Source: an uncultured Methylococcaceae bacterium (lineage in GTDB: Bacteria > Pseudomonadota > Gammaproteobacteria > Methylococcales > Methylomonadaceae). Taken from it: a stretch of 36,377 nt of DNA. The notes beneath the pieces were generated by a model. The model ran no database searches and was not told where the DNA came from. It saw nothing but the letters and a program-made list of their open reading frames with translations. The DNA is taken from positions 1-36,377 of the forward strand of contig CAIQNQ010000254.1 in assembly GCA_903873165.1 (NCBI GenBank). Direction: 5' to 3'. This document shows positions 8,595 through 16,209 of the stretch, piece after piece (the first letter of the stretch is position 1; every line of letters begins with the position of its first letter). A program made the translations under genes and the position numbers.

Positions 8595-8771
8595 ATGAAA
8601 CACGCAATAATTTACACGACGCTATCCTGGCTTCTCATTGCGAGCTTAAGTCTCAACTACCTAACCTTTCATGATTATAAAATTTTGCCACCTGATAAAC
8701 GCAGTGAGCAAGTGCAGCTCATGAAAGACATATTTGAAAACGCTGATATTGATAAAGGAAAACACAAATGA
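8595..8771 (+). CDS. Small membrane-anchored protein, 58 aa
   Basis: The product begins MKHAIIYTTLSWLLIASLSL, a single hydrophobic segment at residues about 4-22, followed by a polar tail (HDYKILPPDKRSEQVQLMKD). The start follows AAAGGATTAACC. The stop overlaps the next start by 4 bases (ATGA), showing translational coupling. The hydrophobic segment could be a signal anchor; there is no lipobox cysteine. The function is unknown. Confidence 0.6.
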   Translation: MKHAIIYTTLSWLLIASLSLNYLTFHDYKILPPDKRSEQVQLMKDIFENADIDKGKHK

Positions 8772-8899
8772 AACTAAAAACAATCCAGATAGAAGAATCC
8801 CTACACAAAGAACTCAAAACTTTTTGTGCAAAAAAGGGCTTTCTCATAAAAGACATTATTGAGGAGCTTATCAAACATTATATCACCGATAAACAATAA
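8768..8899 (+). CDS. Ribbon-helix-helix (Arc/CopG-like) regulator
   Basis: This 43-aa protein reads MKLKTIQIEESLHKELKTFC and then AKKGFLIKDIIEELIKHYIT. A short beta strand (KTIQI) is followed by two helices separated by a glycine turn, the layout of Arc/CopG/MetJ repressors, with the usual LHKELKTFCAKKG pattern. Such proteins bind DNA as dimers through the strand. It is the last gene of the operon, directly before a terminator. It is a candidate for binding the palindromes in the nearby promoter region, but the target is not known. Confidence 0.7.
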   Translation: MKLKTIQIEESLHKELKTFCAKKGFLIKDIIEELIKHYITDKQ

Positions 8900-8919
8900 T
8901 CCCCTCTATTTCGCCCCTG

Positions 8920-8951
8920 AACCTGCTTTTTAAACAAGAAGCAGGTTTTTT
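8920..8951 (+). terminator. Rho-independent terminator of the left plus-strand operon
   Basis: AACCTGCTT (8920-8928) pairs with AAGCAGGTT (8939-8947) around a 10-base loop, and six T follow from 8946. It lies 20 bases after the stop of the ribbon-helix-helix gene. Confidence 0.9.
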
Positions 8952-9082
8952 GTGTACTGATAGCCAGAACCACTTTACACACCCTTAAGTCGCATTTATT
9001 TTGTTATTTGCTAATATATTAAATAAAAATATTTTATTCATTACTTGGCAAAGTGGATTTTTCATATCCCAAACATGACTTG

Positions 9083-9339
9083 CTTGAGTTGACTTGAGTT
9101 CTGCAAGAGTTCTACGGGTGAATTTATTATATATATCAATAATATATACTAACTCTTGTAATATATAGGGTATATATATACTTATTTCTTTTATAAGCAA
9201 AAAAAGAGGGGGTTATTATACCCCCTCCGATTTTTTGCAAGACTTGGATTAAGTTATTGATTTATAAGGGCTGAACGCCCGTAGAACTCTTGCAAACTCT
9301 TGCAAAGTCCCGTCAACTCTTGCAAGATAACAAGAGTTT
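9083..9339. other. Candidate replication origin: iteron-like repeats around an AT-rich stretch
   Basis: This gene-free region contains several copies of a short motif. Right cluster: AACTCTTGCAA at 9285-9295, 9295-9305 and 9315-9325, plus an inverted CAAGAGTT at 9331-9338. Left cluster, inverted: CTTGAGTT at 9083-9090 and 9093-9100, then TGCAAGAGTTC at 9102-9112. AACTCTTGTA occurs at 9151. A perfect 17-bp inverted repeat joins 9102-9118 with 9278-9294. The middle (about 9119-9200) is almost pure A/T. The primase-helicase gene is adjacent. Repeats plus a melting region plus a replicative helicase fit an origin; regulatory binding sites are the alternative. Confidence 0.5.
9206..9236. terminator. 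Bidirectional terminator
   Basis: GAGGGGGT (9206-9213) pairs with ACCCCCTC (9220-9227) around a 6-base loop. Six T follow on the plus strand (9231-9236). On the minus strand seven T follow (from the A run 9199-9205). It would end the minus-strand primase-helicase transcript and any plus-strand read-through. Confidence 0.85.
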
Positions 9340-9362
9340 AATTTCGATAAATTTATTATACA

Positions 9363-11306
9363 TCAATTAGTTGTTTTGTAAAACACTTTTTTGCCCTGCA
9401 ATTGTTCAGCAATTTTATTTGATTCTAAAAGTGTGTTTAATATATCTTTTCTCTCACTACCTTTTAAGTGGCGATGATTATCGGCTATTTCATTTAGTCC
9501 GACTAACTTACGCTTCTTAATAAAATTATAAACCTTATTAGAGTCGCTGTGTGTTTGATTATCTGATATATTGCCGACAAATAATAGTTGTTTCTCAAGT
9601 GTCTTTTTGTAAACCTCAATTGCAAGGCTAACATCTCTTTCTTTAATTTTTTCATTATCGCAAAATATTAAAGATAACTTCATAACAATTTCGCTTGATC
9701 GTGAATAGAGTGCGTCGAGAGGGTGTTTTGTCGACTGCAACTTATCTTCGTTGTCATTGTCGAAATTTATAAATATTTTATATGCTGCTGCGTCCATTCT
9801 TATTTTTTTACTTTCGGCTGAAATAACCGAGCTTATTTTATTTAATAATTGCACGGGTATTTGCTCTTGTTCCTCTCGAAATATTTTTCTAGGTCGTGTT
9901 TCTGCTTCAAAGATCAAAAAACGGTTAAGAAAACCGTCAATTGCATTCGCACTACTGCAGGCAGCGGCTACACTTTCCTTAATACTTGATCCGATAAAGC
10001 AAAAATGCGGTTTATCAATATTCTCCTGAGGATTTTCTTTGTCGTCTTTATATTGTTTAGTAACAAATTTGCTATTGGCTTTTGAGAATGTAGCGACAAT
10101 ATATCTAATTACTTCAGCCTGGTAACCTTGTGCTTTGGGTGTATTTACCACTTCTAAATAACGCCCGGCTTCATCGATAACAAACAGCGACCGCCCCTCA
10201 CCTTTTTTTAATCCGGTAATAAAAGCCGCCCCCGATGTCGGCTCTCCCATTAAATGCCTGTTTAACCCTAATTCACTTATAAGCCTAACAATGCAATTTT
10301 GAGGGTGTTCCTTGCCTGCCCCGGTAGGTGCTAAATTTAATATTAACATATTCGAGCAAAGCCCCGTTTGAGTTGTGAATTTCTGCCCCTTTATCAGTCC
10401 GACAAAAGCAATTGCAGCTCCTAAGGCTAGTTCGGGCTGCGGACGCACTGCGGTTTCTAAAATCCAATTTGCAATTTCACCGACTAAACCATGTGCTTTT
10501 ATTTCACCGGTATTTTGAGTAAACTCATTCTCAAAGAAATAATATTTTAAATCCTCTGCTTTATTCCAAGCGTCCCAAAAATCATCGCCTTTTGTTTTTG
10601 GCATAACATATTTGTAACCGCTTTCAATTGCGGCTTTTTCACCCGCATCACTGACATCATTATCGGCAGCAATAATAATATTGGTATAAGGTAGTGAATC
10701 ACAAACCGCCTTAATATTCCCTGCGTCCATAGCACAAATAATCGGCAACTTAGTTGCCTTATGTATGGCAGCCCCTGTAGCCACACCCTCACAAACAACA
10801 ATTAAATCATCATTATTTATAACTTCTCCGATAGGGAAAAAACATGCCTTTTTCTTGCCACCCGATAAAAATCTTTTTTGGTCACCCTTTATATATTGGT
10901 ATGTCCATATTTTACCGCTTGCGTCCTGCAAGGGAAAAACAACACTATTTCCCGAATATAATTCACCAAATCCGTTTAACTGCTTTTTCTGTAAATATTC
11001 ACTTATTCCTTGATTACTGCAATTTTTTACGGCTTTCAAAGCCGATGCTGCAATTCTTTCGTGTCTTTCGGCTTCTTGTTGTTTTGCTAAAGCAATAGAT
11101 TCTTGTATTTTTATTTTATCAATATAGGACTCGATATATCCGTCTTTACGCCATTTTTCCGTTATATGTTTTGACCAGTCGCCATACACGCCGTAATTGC
11201 TGAAGAAAACATACCAGCAAGCATTTTTCTTGCCGTAACGGTGTATTTTATCATCATGAATAGGAATCGTCGGCAATCCTGCAAAAGATTGAAAATCTTG
11301 TGACAT
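9363..11306 (-). CDS. Phage primase-helicase (Toprim plus DUF3987-like ATPase)
   Basis: This 647-aa protein probably primes and unwinds phage DNA. The N-terminal half holds a Toprim-like core: VVCEGVATG (Glu about 173) and IIIAADND (Asp about 215 and 217), followed by KGDDFWDAW. The C-terminal half is a helicase-type ATPase with Walker A APTGAGKEH (about 326-334), as in the DUF3987 group where Ser/Thr after GK is not kept, and Walker B FVIDEAGRYL (about 375-384). No zinc-finger cysteine set is seen at the N-terminus. It is the second gene after the repressor-like gene, 2 bases apart, and ends beside the origin candidate. Confidence 0.85.
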   Translation of the reverse strand: MSQDFQSFAGLPTIPIHDDKIHRYGKKNACWYVFFSNYGVYGDWSKHITEKWRKDGYIESYIDKIKIQESIALAKQQEAERHERIAASALKAVKNCSNQGISEYLQKKQLNGFGELYSGNSVVFPLQDASGKIWTYQYIKGDQKRFLSGGKKKACFFPIGEVINNDDLIVVCEGVATGAAIHKATKLPIICAMDAGNIKAVCDSLPYTNIIIAADNDVSDAGEKAAIESGYKYVMPKTKGDDFWDAWNKAEDLKYYFFENEFTQNTGEIKAHGLVGEIANWILETAVRPQPELALGAAIAFVGLIKGQKFTTQTGLCSNMLILNLAPTGAGKEHPQNCIVRLISELGLNRHLMGEPTSGAAFITGLKKGEGRSLFVIDEAGRYLEVVNTPKAQGYQAEVIRYIVATFSKANSKFVTKQYKDDKENPQENIDKPHFCFIGSSIKESVAAACSSANAIDGFLNRFLIFEAETRPRKIFREEQEQIPVQLLNKISSVISAESKKIRMDAAAYKIFINFDNDNEDKLQSTKHPLDALYSRSSEIVMKLSLIFCDNEKIKERDVSLAIEVYKKTLEKQLLFVGNISDNQTHSDSNKVYNFIKKRKLVGLNEIADNHRHLKGSERKDILNTLLESNKIAEQLQGKKVFYKTTN

Positions 11307-11308
11307 AA

Positions 11309-11824
11309 TTACTCCGCTGTTAAATTTGTTAATTCGATATTGCTGCTATATGAAATTGGACAAAAATAACTACTGTTGTTTTTTAGATAATTAGAAATTT
11401 TATTTATAATATCTTGTACTTTTTCTTTTTTGGAATAATAATTAACATCTACAGTAAAATTGCCCTCACTAATTCTTAATCTTTCAGGATAAAAATTATT
11501 CTGATGACATACAAACGCTACGTTTAATAAAAGTTCGATTCCCCATATTAGATTATCCCTATCATCTATAATAATGCCAAAAGAAACTATTTGATCACCT
11601 TCATAGTACGGGTTTAATTGCATTTTTTCCTTCTCCGTCTTAGCTTTCTCTAACTCCACAATTGCACTTTCAATCCTATCTAACAACTTGATTGTGGGAT
11701 TTCTAAGTTGTGCATAGCCACTATATGGAATGCCTGTTTTTTTACAAAACTCACTTCCATTTAAGCCTAAAACTTCTAATCTTTTTTTCCAGCCGGCACG
11801 AATCTCTTTTAATAATTTACTCAT
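11309..11824 (-). CDS. Putative HTH transcriptional repressor, 171 aa
   Basis: The N-terminal 60 residues look like a small helix-turn-helix domain: WKKRLEVLGLNGSEFCKKTG then IPYSGYAQLRNPTIKLLDRI. The remaining about 110 residues (FGIIIDDRDNLIWGIELLLN...) are alpha/beta and unrecognised; no LexA-type Ser-Lys protease motif is visible. The gene is divergent from the replication operon and its promoter overlaps that of the operon, which fits a switch repressor. It is cotranscribed with the primase-helicase, unusual for a repressor acting alone. Confidence 0.6.
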   Translation of the reverse strand: MSKLLKEIRAGWKKRLEVLGLNGSEFCKKTGIPYSGYAQLRNPTIKLLDRIESAIVELEKAKTEKEKMQLNPYYEGDQIVSFGIIIDDRDNLIWGIELLLNVAFVCHQNNFYPERLRISEGNFTVDVNYYSKKEKVQDIINKISNYLKNNSSYFCPISYSSNIELTNLTAE

Positions 11825-11850
11825 TTTTTTGCCTCATTTGTTGTTTTTTG

Positions 11851-11890
11851 CTTGCAAGGAAAAATATATATGATATAAATAGCCTGTCAA
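11851..11890. promoter_or_regulatory. Overlapping face-to-face promoters of repressor and replication operons
   Basis: Plus strand: TTGCAA (11852-11857), 16 bases, TATAAA (11874-11879). Minus strand: TTGACA (11885-11890), 16 bases, TATATT (11863-11868). The two core promoters overlap almost fully, so RNA polymerase could use only one at a time. CTTGCAAG (11851-11858) is a palindrome sharing TTGCAAG with the repeats of the origin candidate, and TTGCTTG/CAAGCAA arms (11848-11854 and 11888-11894) flank the pair. These could be operator sites. Confidence 0.6.
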
Positions 11891-11914
11891 GCAACAAAAA
11901 TGAAAGGATTTAAA

Positions 11915-12058
11915 ATGGAAGAACAACTGATACGGCTTCAGCAATCGCTTGACGAAATTGTTAAAGCTCCGCTTGATGACGAGCAAATAATCGAGTTGAT
12001 TACATATTTAAAAAACACAATTTTAGAATTAGAAACAAAATTAAAGGAGTTACCATAA
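11915..12058 (+). CDS. Small helical protein, 47 aa
   Basis: This is the first gene of the replication operon. The ATG at 11915 follows GAAAGGATTTAAA; an in-frame ATG at 11900 would add five residues but removes this ribosome-binding site. The product (MEEQLIRLQQSLDEIVKAPL...) is acidic and predicted all helical with leucine spacing suited to a coiled coil. The stop shares its A with the next start (TAATG). The function is unknown. Confidence 0.65.
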   Translation: MEEQLIRLQQSLDEIVKAPLDDEQIIELITYLKNTILELETKLKELP

Positions 12059-12465
12059 TGCCTATTAAAGAAAAATTTGAACAAATTAAAGTTTATGAAG
12101 GCGATATTAAAAATATCAAAAAGCAAATTGATTTATTAAATATCGACATAGCCAAACTTGACAAGCAAGCTTCCGATTTATGGCTTGAGATTAAAGAGGC
12201 GGTTGATGCCACGGATAACAAAGAAGTTGTTTTGCCCGGTGATTTTGGTGACCTGAAGATTCATTATAAAAAGGGCGTTGAGAAAATAGATATTGTCGAT
12301 GTTGAGGAATTACCGGAAGAATTTATAAAAGTCGAGCGGACTGCTAAAAAACGTGAGTTACTTGCATATTTTAAAACCCTGCGAGATGACAATTTGCCAT
12401 TTCCGAATTATGCCACCATTACCCAGGGTGAATCTGTTTTAACTTATTCTTTGATAAAGGAGTGA
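12058..12465 (+). CDS. Gp157-like phage protein
   Basis: This 135-aa protein has an N-terminal coiled coil (FEQIKVYEGDIKNIKKQIDL to about residue 50). It is followed by a beta region with KKGVEKIDIVDVEELPEEFI and a helix ending in AKKRELLAYFKT, then PFPNYATITQGESVLTY. This order matches siphovirus Gp157 family proteins, which show a similar V-PEEF and K-KK-IK pattern and lie beside recombination genes. Its biochemical role is not established. It precedes the Sak4-like ATPase by 3 bases. Confidence 0.65.
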   Translation: MPIKEKFEQIKVYEGDIKNIKKQIDLLNIDIAKLDKQASDLWLEIKEAVDATDNKEVVLPGDFGDLKIHYKKGVEKIDIVDVEELPEEFIKVERTAKKRELLAYFKTLRDDNLPFPNYATITQGESVLTYSLIKE

Positions 12466-12468
12466 TTT

Positions 12469-13350
12469 ATGAGTAAATTAAAAGCAAAACCACCTGAAAA
12501 TATAAAACGGGAAAAACCCAAAGTCATAGTTTTCGGCAAGGCGGGTGCAGGCAAAACTTGGGCATCGCTTGACTTTCCAAATGTTTATTATATTGATACG
12601 GAGGGCGGTGCAACCGAATCTCAATACGTTGCCAAGCTTAAAAAATCGGGTGGCGTATATCTCGGAAAAAAAGATGGATCGCAAGATTTTGAAACTATCA
12701 TCGAGCAGGTTAAAGCACTCGCTACCGAAAAGCACAATTATAAAACCTTAGTTATCGATAGTTTATCCAATGTTTTTGACATTGAAGTAACCAAAGAACT
12801 AGAACGCCTTACATTAGCCAAGACAAAGATTGAATTCTCTATTGAGAAAAAACCTGCAGTTAAATTCTCAAAAAGGCTTGTCGGTTGGCTAGAGCAGCTT
12901 GATATGAATGTAATTCTTATATGTCATTCAGCCGATGAATATGAAAGTGTAAACGGTAAAAATGAAAAGGTTGGCGAAACATATGACGGGTGGAAGAAAC
13001 TCGAATATCTTTTGCAGCTTTGTTTACACGTTACAAAACAAGGAGATTCTCGCAAAGCTCGGGTTCGCAAAACTCGAATTGCAGGCTTTAAAGACAATGA
13101 AGTTATCAATTGGTCATATGAAGAGTTTGCAAATCGTTTGGGTCGTGATTTATTGGAATCGGAAGCAAAGCCGGTTGTTTTGATTACACCCGAGCAAATT
13201 GCAGAAATTACAAGGTTACTATCAGTGGTAAAATTAGGTGATAGTGCAGCCGATAAAAGAATTGAGGACATAAGAGAAAATCTTGATGAAATCGATACAG
13301 AAAAAGCCCAAAACGTAATTACTTATTTAACAAAGAAACTAGGAGTTTAA
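12469..13350 (+). CDS. Sak4-like RecA-fold ATPase (AAA_24 nucleotide-binding protein)
   Basis: The 293-aa product has Walker A GKAGAGKT (about 23-30), then YYIDTEGGATES (about 40-51) and Walker B TLVIDSLS (about 93-100). This matches the phage AAA_24/Sak4 family, RecA-core ATPases that promote single-strand annealing with an SSB partner. The next gene encodes an SSB-like protein, the usual neighbour. The C-terminal 60 residues (VVLITPEQIAEITRLLSVVK...) form a helical domain. The start follows AAAGGAGTG. Confidence 0.85.
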   Translation: MSKLKAKPPENIKREKPKVIVFGKAGAGKTWASLDFPNVYYIDTEGGATESQYVAKLKKSGGVYLGKKDGSQDFETIIEQVKALATEKHNYKTLVIDSLSNVFDIEVTKELERLTLAKTKIEFSIEKKPAVKFSKRLVGWLEQLDMNVILICHSADEYESVNGKNEKVGETYDGWKKLEYLLQLCLHVTKQGDSRKARVRKTRIAGFKDNEVINWSYEEFANRLGRDLLESEAKPVVLITPEQIAEITRLLSVVKLGDSAADKRIEDIRENLDEIDTEKAQNVITYLTKKLGV

Positions 13351-13354
13351 AACT

Positions 13355-13777
13355 ATGGCTAAATTTATTGCAAAAACATACGATCAAATCAATGCAGAAA
13401 GCCTTATCCCTGCAAAAACCGAATGTGATGTTGAAATTATCGAGGCAACCGATGCGGTTTCATCAACCGGTAATGATATGATTGTTTTGACACTTAAAGC
13501 GTATCACGGTGAAGGGCATAAAATTATAAAAGATTATATTTTATTTAAATTTGAATATAAATTTAGAACTGCTTGCGATTCTTTTGGAATTCTTGATGCT
13601 TATAATTCCGAGAATGTAAGTGCGGAAGACTTCGGTACTCGTTCGGGTAAGGCTATTATTGGCATTCAAGCGGCAAGTGATAAATATGATGCTAAAAATG
13701 TTATATCTAGTTATGTTCCACGCCCTGCCGAACCTACAAAAGTTGATTTAGATGATGAAATTCCATTAGATTTTTAA
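13355..13777 (+). CDS. DUF669-like / single-stranded DNA-binding protein
   Basis: This 140-aa protein has a beta-rich core (AKTECDVEIIEATDAVSSTG, then MIVLTLKAYHGEGHKIIKDY) like DUF669 and phage SSB proteins. The C-terminus is acidic with a final aromatic residue (KVDLDDEIPLDF), the hallmark of bacterial and phage SSB tails that recruit partner proteins. It sits between the Sak4-like ATPase and a helicase. No experimental claim is made for this member. Confidence 0.75.
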   Translation: MAKFIAKTYDQINAESLIPAKTECDVEIIEATDAVSSTGNDMIVLTLKAYHGEGHKIIKDYILFKFEYKFRTACDSFGILDAYNSENVSAEDFGTRSGKAIIGIQAASDKYDAKNVISSYVPRPAEPTKVDLDDEIPLDF

Positions 13778-13778
13778 T

Positions 13779-14855
13779 ATGCCTCTTTATCCATTAAGAG
13801 ATTATCAGCAGGAAGCACACCGGGCGGTTATGAACTGGATAAAATACCGCCCCGGTCAAAATGCTTATGTAAAAGCTCCGGGCGGTGCAGGTAAATCGGT
13901 TTTAATCGCTGCATGTGCCGAGGCATGCTATGCACTTGGTGAAAGAGTGGCAATTCTTACCCGAAGTGAGAAATTGCTAACCCAAAACTTTGCACAGCTC
14001 GCTCCCGAATATCAACAATTTGCAGGAATCTATTGTGCAGGAATCGGGCGTTATGAATTAGACAAACCAATATTATTTGCATCGATTCAGTCAATTACAA
14101 ATAAAGGCAAAAACTTAAAGATAAATCGGGTTTTAATTGATGAAATTCAAAATCTTCACCCCGACGAAGAGAGTGACACTCAATACTGGAATTTTATTAG
14201 AGATTTAGGCAATCCACCGATTCAGGGTTGGACGGCAACCGACTTTAGAACAGGCAGCGGCAGCTTAAAGTTCGGTCGTAAAATCTATGATATTCCGATA
14301 AAGCCGCTTATTGATAAGGGTTTTTTAATTCCACCGATCAATAAGGCTGTTCATGATATTGACCTAAGCGATGTAACTATTGTGCGTGGCAAATATGACG
14401 ATAAACAATTAGAGGAAATTTATCTTGATGATAAATTACTAGATAAATCAATATCGATTTTAAAGCAATATACTAAATTGCGGCATAGCGTAGTTATATT
14501 TGCACAATCTCGTAAACATGGCAAAATATTGCAGCAGGCAATGGCAGATAATGGTATGCACGCTGCTTTTGTTGACGGTGACATGGATAAGGAAAAAGAA
14601 CTTAACCCTATTTTAGAAGATTTTCAAAATAGAAAAACTAAGTTTCTTATCAATGTTGCTTTACTTGTCGAGGGGTGGGACTGCCCTGCGGTTGATTGTG
14701 TGGCAGTTTTTACCAGCACAATGAGCAAAGGTAAATTTGAGCAAATGCTGTACAGAAGCACTCGTTTATACAATCCATTGGAAAAAAAATACAAAGAATA
14801 TATTGACAAAAGGCAAGAAAAGTCTTTAATCTTGAACAAACCCAATATTACATAA
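13779..14855 (+). CDS. SF2 helicase, N-terminal part (gene interrupted)
   Basis: The 358-aa product begins with a Q-like motif (PLRDYQQEAHRAV), then Walker A APGGAGKS (about 33-40), DEIQ motif II (121-124), motif III-like WTATDFR, and a second RecA domain with VEGWDCP and motif VI region QMLYRSTRLYN (about 322-332). Related helicases then continue into a DLGGNF segment and a zinc ribbon; here the frame instead runs into unrelated sequence (KKYKEYIDKRQEKS...) and stops. The missing continuation is present in the gene at 15463, beyond an HNH endonuclease gene. It is either a spliced exon or a truncated half. Confidence 0.8.
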   Translation: MPLYPLRDYQQEAHRAVMNWIKYRPGQNAYVKAPGGAGKSVLIAACAEACYALGERVAILTRSEKLLTQNFAQLAPEYQQFAGIYCAGIGRYELDKPILFASIQSITNKGKNLKINRVLIDEIQNLHPDEESDTQYWNFIRDLGNPPIQGWTATDFRTGSGSLKFGRKIYDIPIKPLIDKGFLIPPINKAVHDIDLSDVTIVRGKYDDKQLEEIYLDDKLLDKSISILKQYTKLRHSVVIFAQSRKHGKILQQAMADNGMHAAFVDGDMDKEKELNPILEDFQNRKTKFLINVALLVEGWDCPAVDCVAVFTSTMSKGKFEQMLYRSTRLYNPLEKKYKEYIDKRQEKSLILNKPNIT

Positions 14856-14867
14856 TTAAGGGGAAAT

Positions 14868-15470
14868 ATGTTCAGAGAAGTAATGAGATGGAAAAGCGAT
14901 GATATGCCGGAAAGCACCCCGGCTATTGTTGTTGTTTCAAGTGAAGGAATTGTTAAGAGACTAGAATACAAAAGATGGAATTGTAAAAATTTATCCTATT
15001 CAACAATAAAAGAAAAAATATATAAACTTACAAAAAACAGAGGGACAAACACAAATAGAAAGAAGTCTGATAACTGGTATTTGTCAGTAAAAATTGGTAG
15101 AAAATCTTACTCTATTCATAGATTGGTTGCTATGGCTTGGCTTCCAAATCCTTATAATAAAAAAGAAGTTAATCATATAAATGGCATAAAATATGATAAC
15201 AGGGTGGAAAATTTAGAATGGGCAACTCGCAATGAGAATATGCACCATGCAAAAATTAGTGGACTATATAATCGGGAAATAAAAATAAAAAATTCACAAG
15301 TTGAAGAAATGAAAAAAATGAGACTGGACGGAATGAAATTAAAAAACATTGGATTCTTTTTCGGAGTGACGGGAGAATGTGTTAGACATAGAACAAGCAA
15401 AACAATGACTTCTGATGAAATAAATTTATGCCGTCAATCTAATAATAGGTGGAAAAATAATCATGTTTAA
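14868..15470 (+). CDS. HNH homing endonuclease
   Basis: This 200-aa protein has a NUMOD4-like N-terminus (PAIVVVSSEGIVKRL) and an HNH_3 core: SIHRLVAMAWLPNPYNKKEV (about 82-101), then NHINGIKYDNRVENLEWATR and NENMHH (to about 127). His 84, His 103 and Asn 111 are the expected metal and catalytic positions. The C-terminal 60 residues look like a small helical DNA-binding domain (KMRLDGMKLKNIGFFFGVTG). It starts 12 bases after the helicase stop with AAGGGG upstream. It sits inside a split helicase gene, so it is probably a mobile element, free-standing or carried by an intron. Confidence 0.9.
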   Translation: MFREVMRWKSDDMPESTPAIVVVSSEGIVKRLEYKRWNCKNLSYSTIKEKIYKLTKNRGTNTNRKKSDNWYLSVKIGRKSYSIHRLVAMAWLPNPYNKKEVNHINGIKYDNRVENLEWATRNENMHHAKISGLYNREIKIKNSQVEEMKKMRLDGMKLKNIGFFFGVTGECVRHRTSKTMTSDEINLCRQSNNRWKNNHV

Positions 15471-16209
15471 TGTGGTTTTCGTTGCAAAGCATTCTTTTGA
15501 AAAGCCACTTATTTTTCATCAGTTGTCACAAATTCACTCAAATAGTGATAAGATTATAGTTATAGATAATACAGAATTTTTAGAAAAATATTATAACGAA
15601 GAGTATATTATAATAAAAGATGTTGAAGCAAACAAAACCGATTTTCTTGTTTTGGATTTAGGCGGTAATTTTGAAAGTCACGGTGCTTTAGGGTCGCCTT
15701 ATACCGAGCCAAGCAAAAAAGAGATAAAACAGAAAAAAGGTAAAATATGCCCGTCATGTGAAGAGTATGTAATGCCACCCTCGCTTATGGAATGCCCCGA
15801 TTGTGGATATATTTTTACACCTGCCGAGGCAAGACAAATCAGCCACGAATCAAACCCTGATTTCGATAGTGATGCCATTTATGACGGCGATAGTGATATT
15901 GAAAAGTTTCGAGTAATTGAGACACAATATAAAATACATCGATCATTAAAAGGAAGTATGAGTTTAAAAGTTGAATATTTAATCTCCGGGCATAAATATC
16001 CGATTAGTGAATGGTTAAGCCCATACGGCAGCAGATCAGCTTATGTAAAACAATGGTTTTTAGAGCGTGGTCATGATATTTACGGGGATATTAACCAATA
16101 TAGCCTTGACGATTTGTTATTTTTTACCAATAAATTAATTAGTCCGACCCACATTCAGGCAAAACGTAACGGAAAATATTATAACATAACAGGGTATTAT
16201 TTTGAATAA
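15463..16209 (+). CDS. SF2 helicase C-terminal part with zinc ribbon
   Basis: The first about 56 residues are unrecognised. From residue 57 the sequence NKTDFLVLDLGGNFESHGAL matches the segment that normally follows motif VI in phage SF2 helicases. A zinc ribbon with Cys 96, 99, 111 and 114 (CPSCE and CPDCG) follows, then a folded C-terminal domain (VEYLISGHKYPISEWLSPYG). The ATG overlaps the HNH stop and has AGGTGG upstream, so it can be translated separately. If an intron is removed, residues before about 57 would not exist. It overlaps the VRR-NUC gene by 8 bases. Confidence 0.75.
   Translation: MFNVVFVAKHSFEKPLIFHQLSQIHSNSDKIIVIDNTEFLEKYYNEEYIIIKDVEANKTDFLVLDLGGNFESHGALGSPYTEPSKKEIKQKKGKICPSCEEYVMPPSLMECPDCGYIFTPAEARQISHESNPDFDSDAIYDGDSDIEKFRVIETQYKIHRSLKGSMSLKVEYLISGHKYPISEWLSPYGSRSAYVKQWFLERGHDIYGDINQYSLDDLLFFTNKLISPTHIQAKRNGKYYNITGYYFE

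Noticed and set aside
9083-9339. CRISPR-like array
   Set aside because: The repeats are about 11 bases, in both orientations and partly overlapping, with no uniform spacers, so they fit iterons or operators instead.
12924-13271. 115-aa minus-strand ORF
   Set aside because: It is antisense to the Sak4-like ATPase and Ser/Leu-rich, as expected of a shadow frame.
13779-15470. Intein explanation for the interrupted helicase
   Set aside because: The HNH ORF is in the same frame as the helicase but a TAA stop separates them, the C-terminal half is in another frame, and no intein splicing motifs (N-terminal Cys/Ser, C-terminal HN) are visible.
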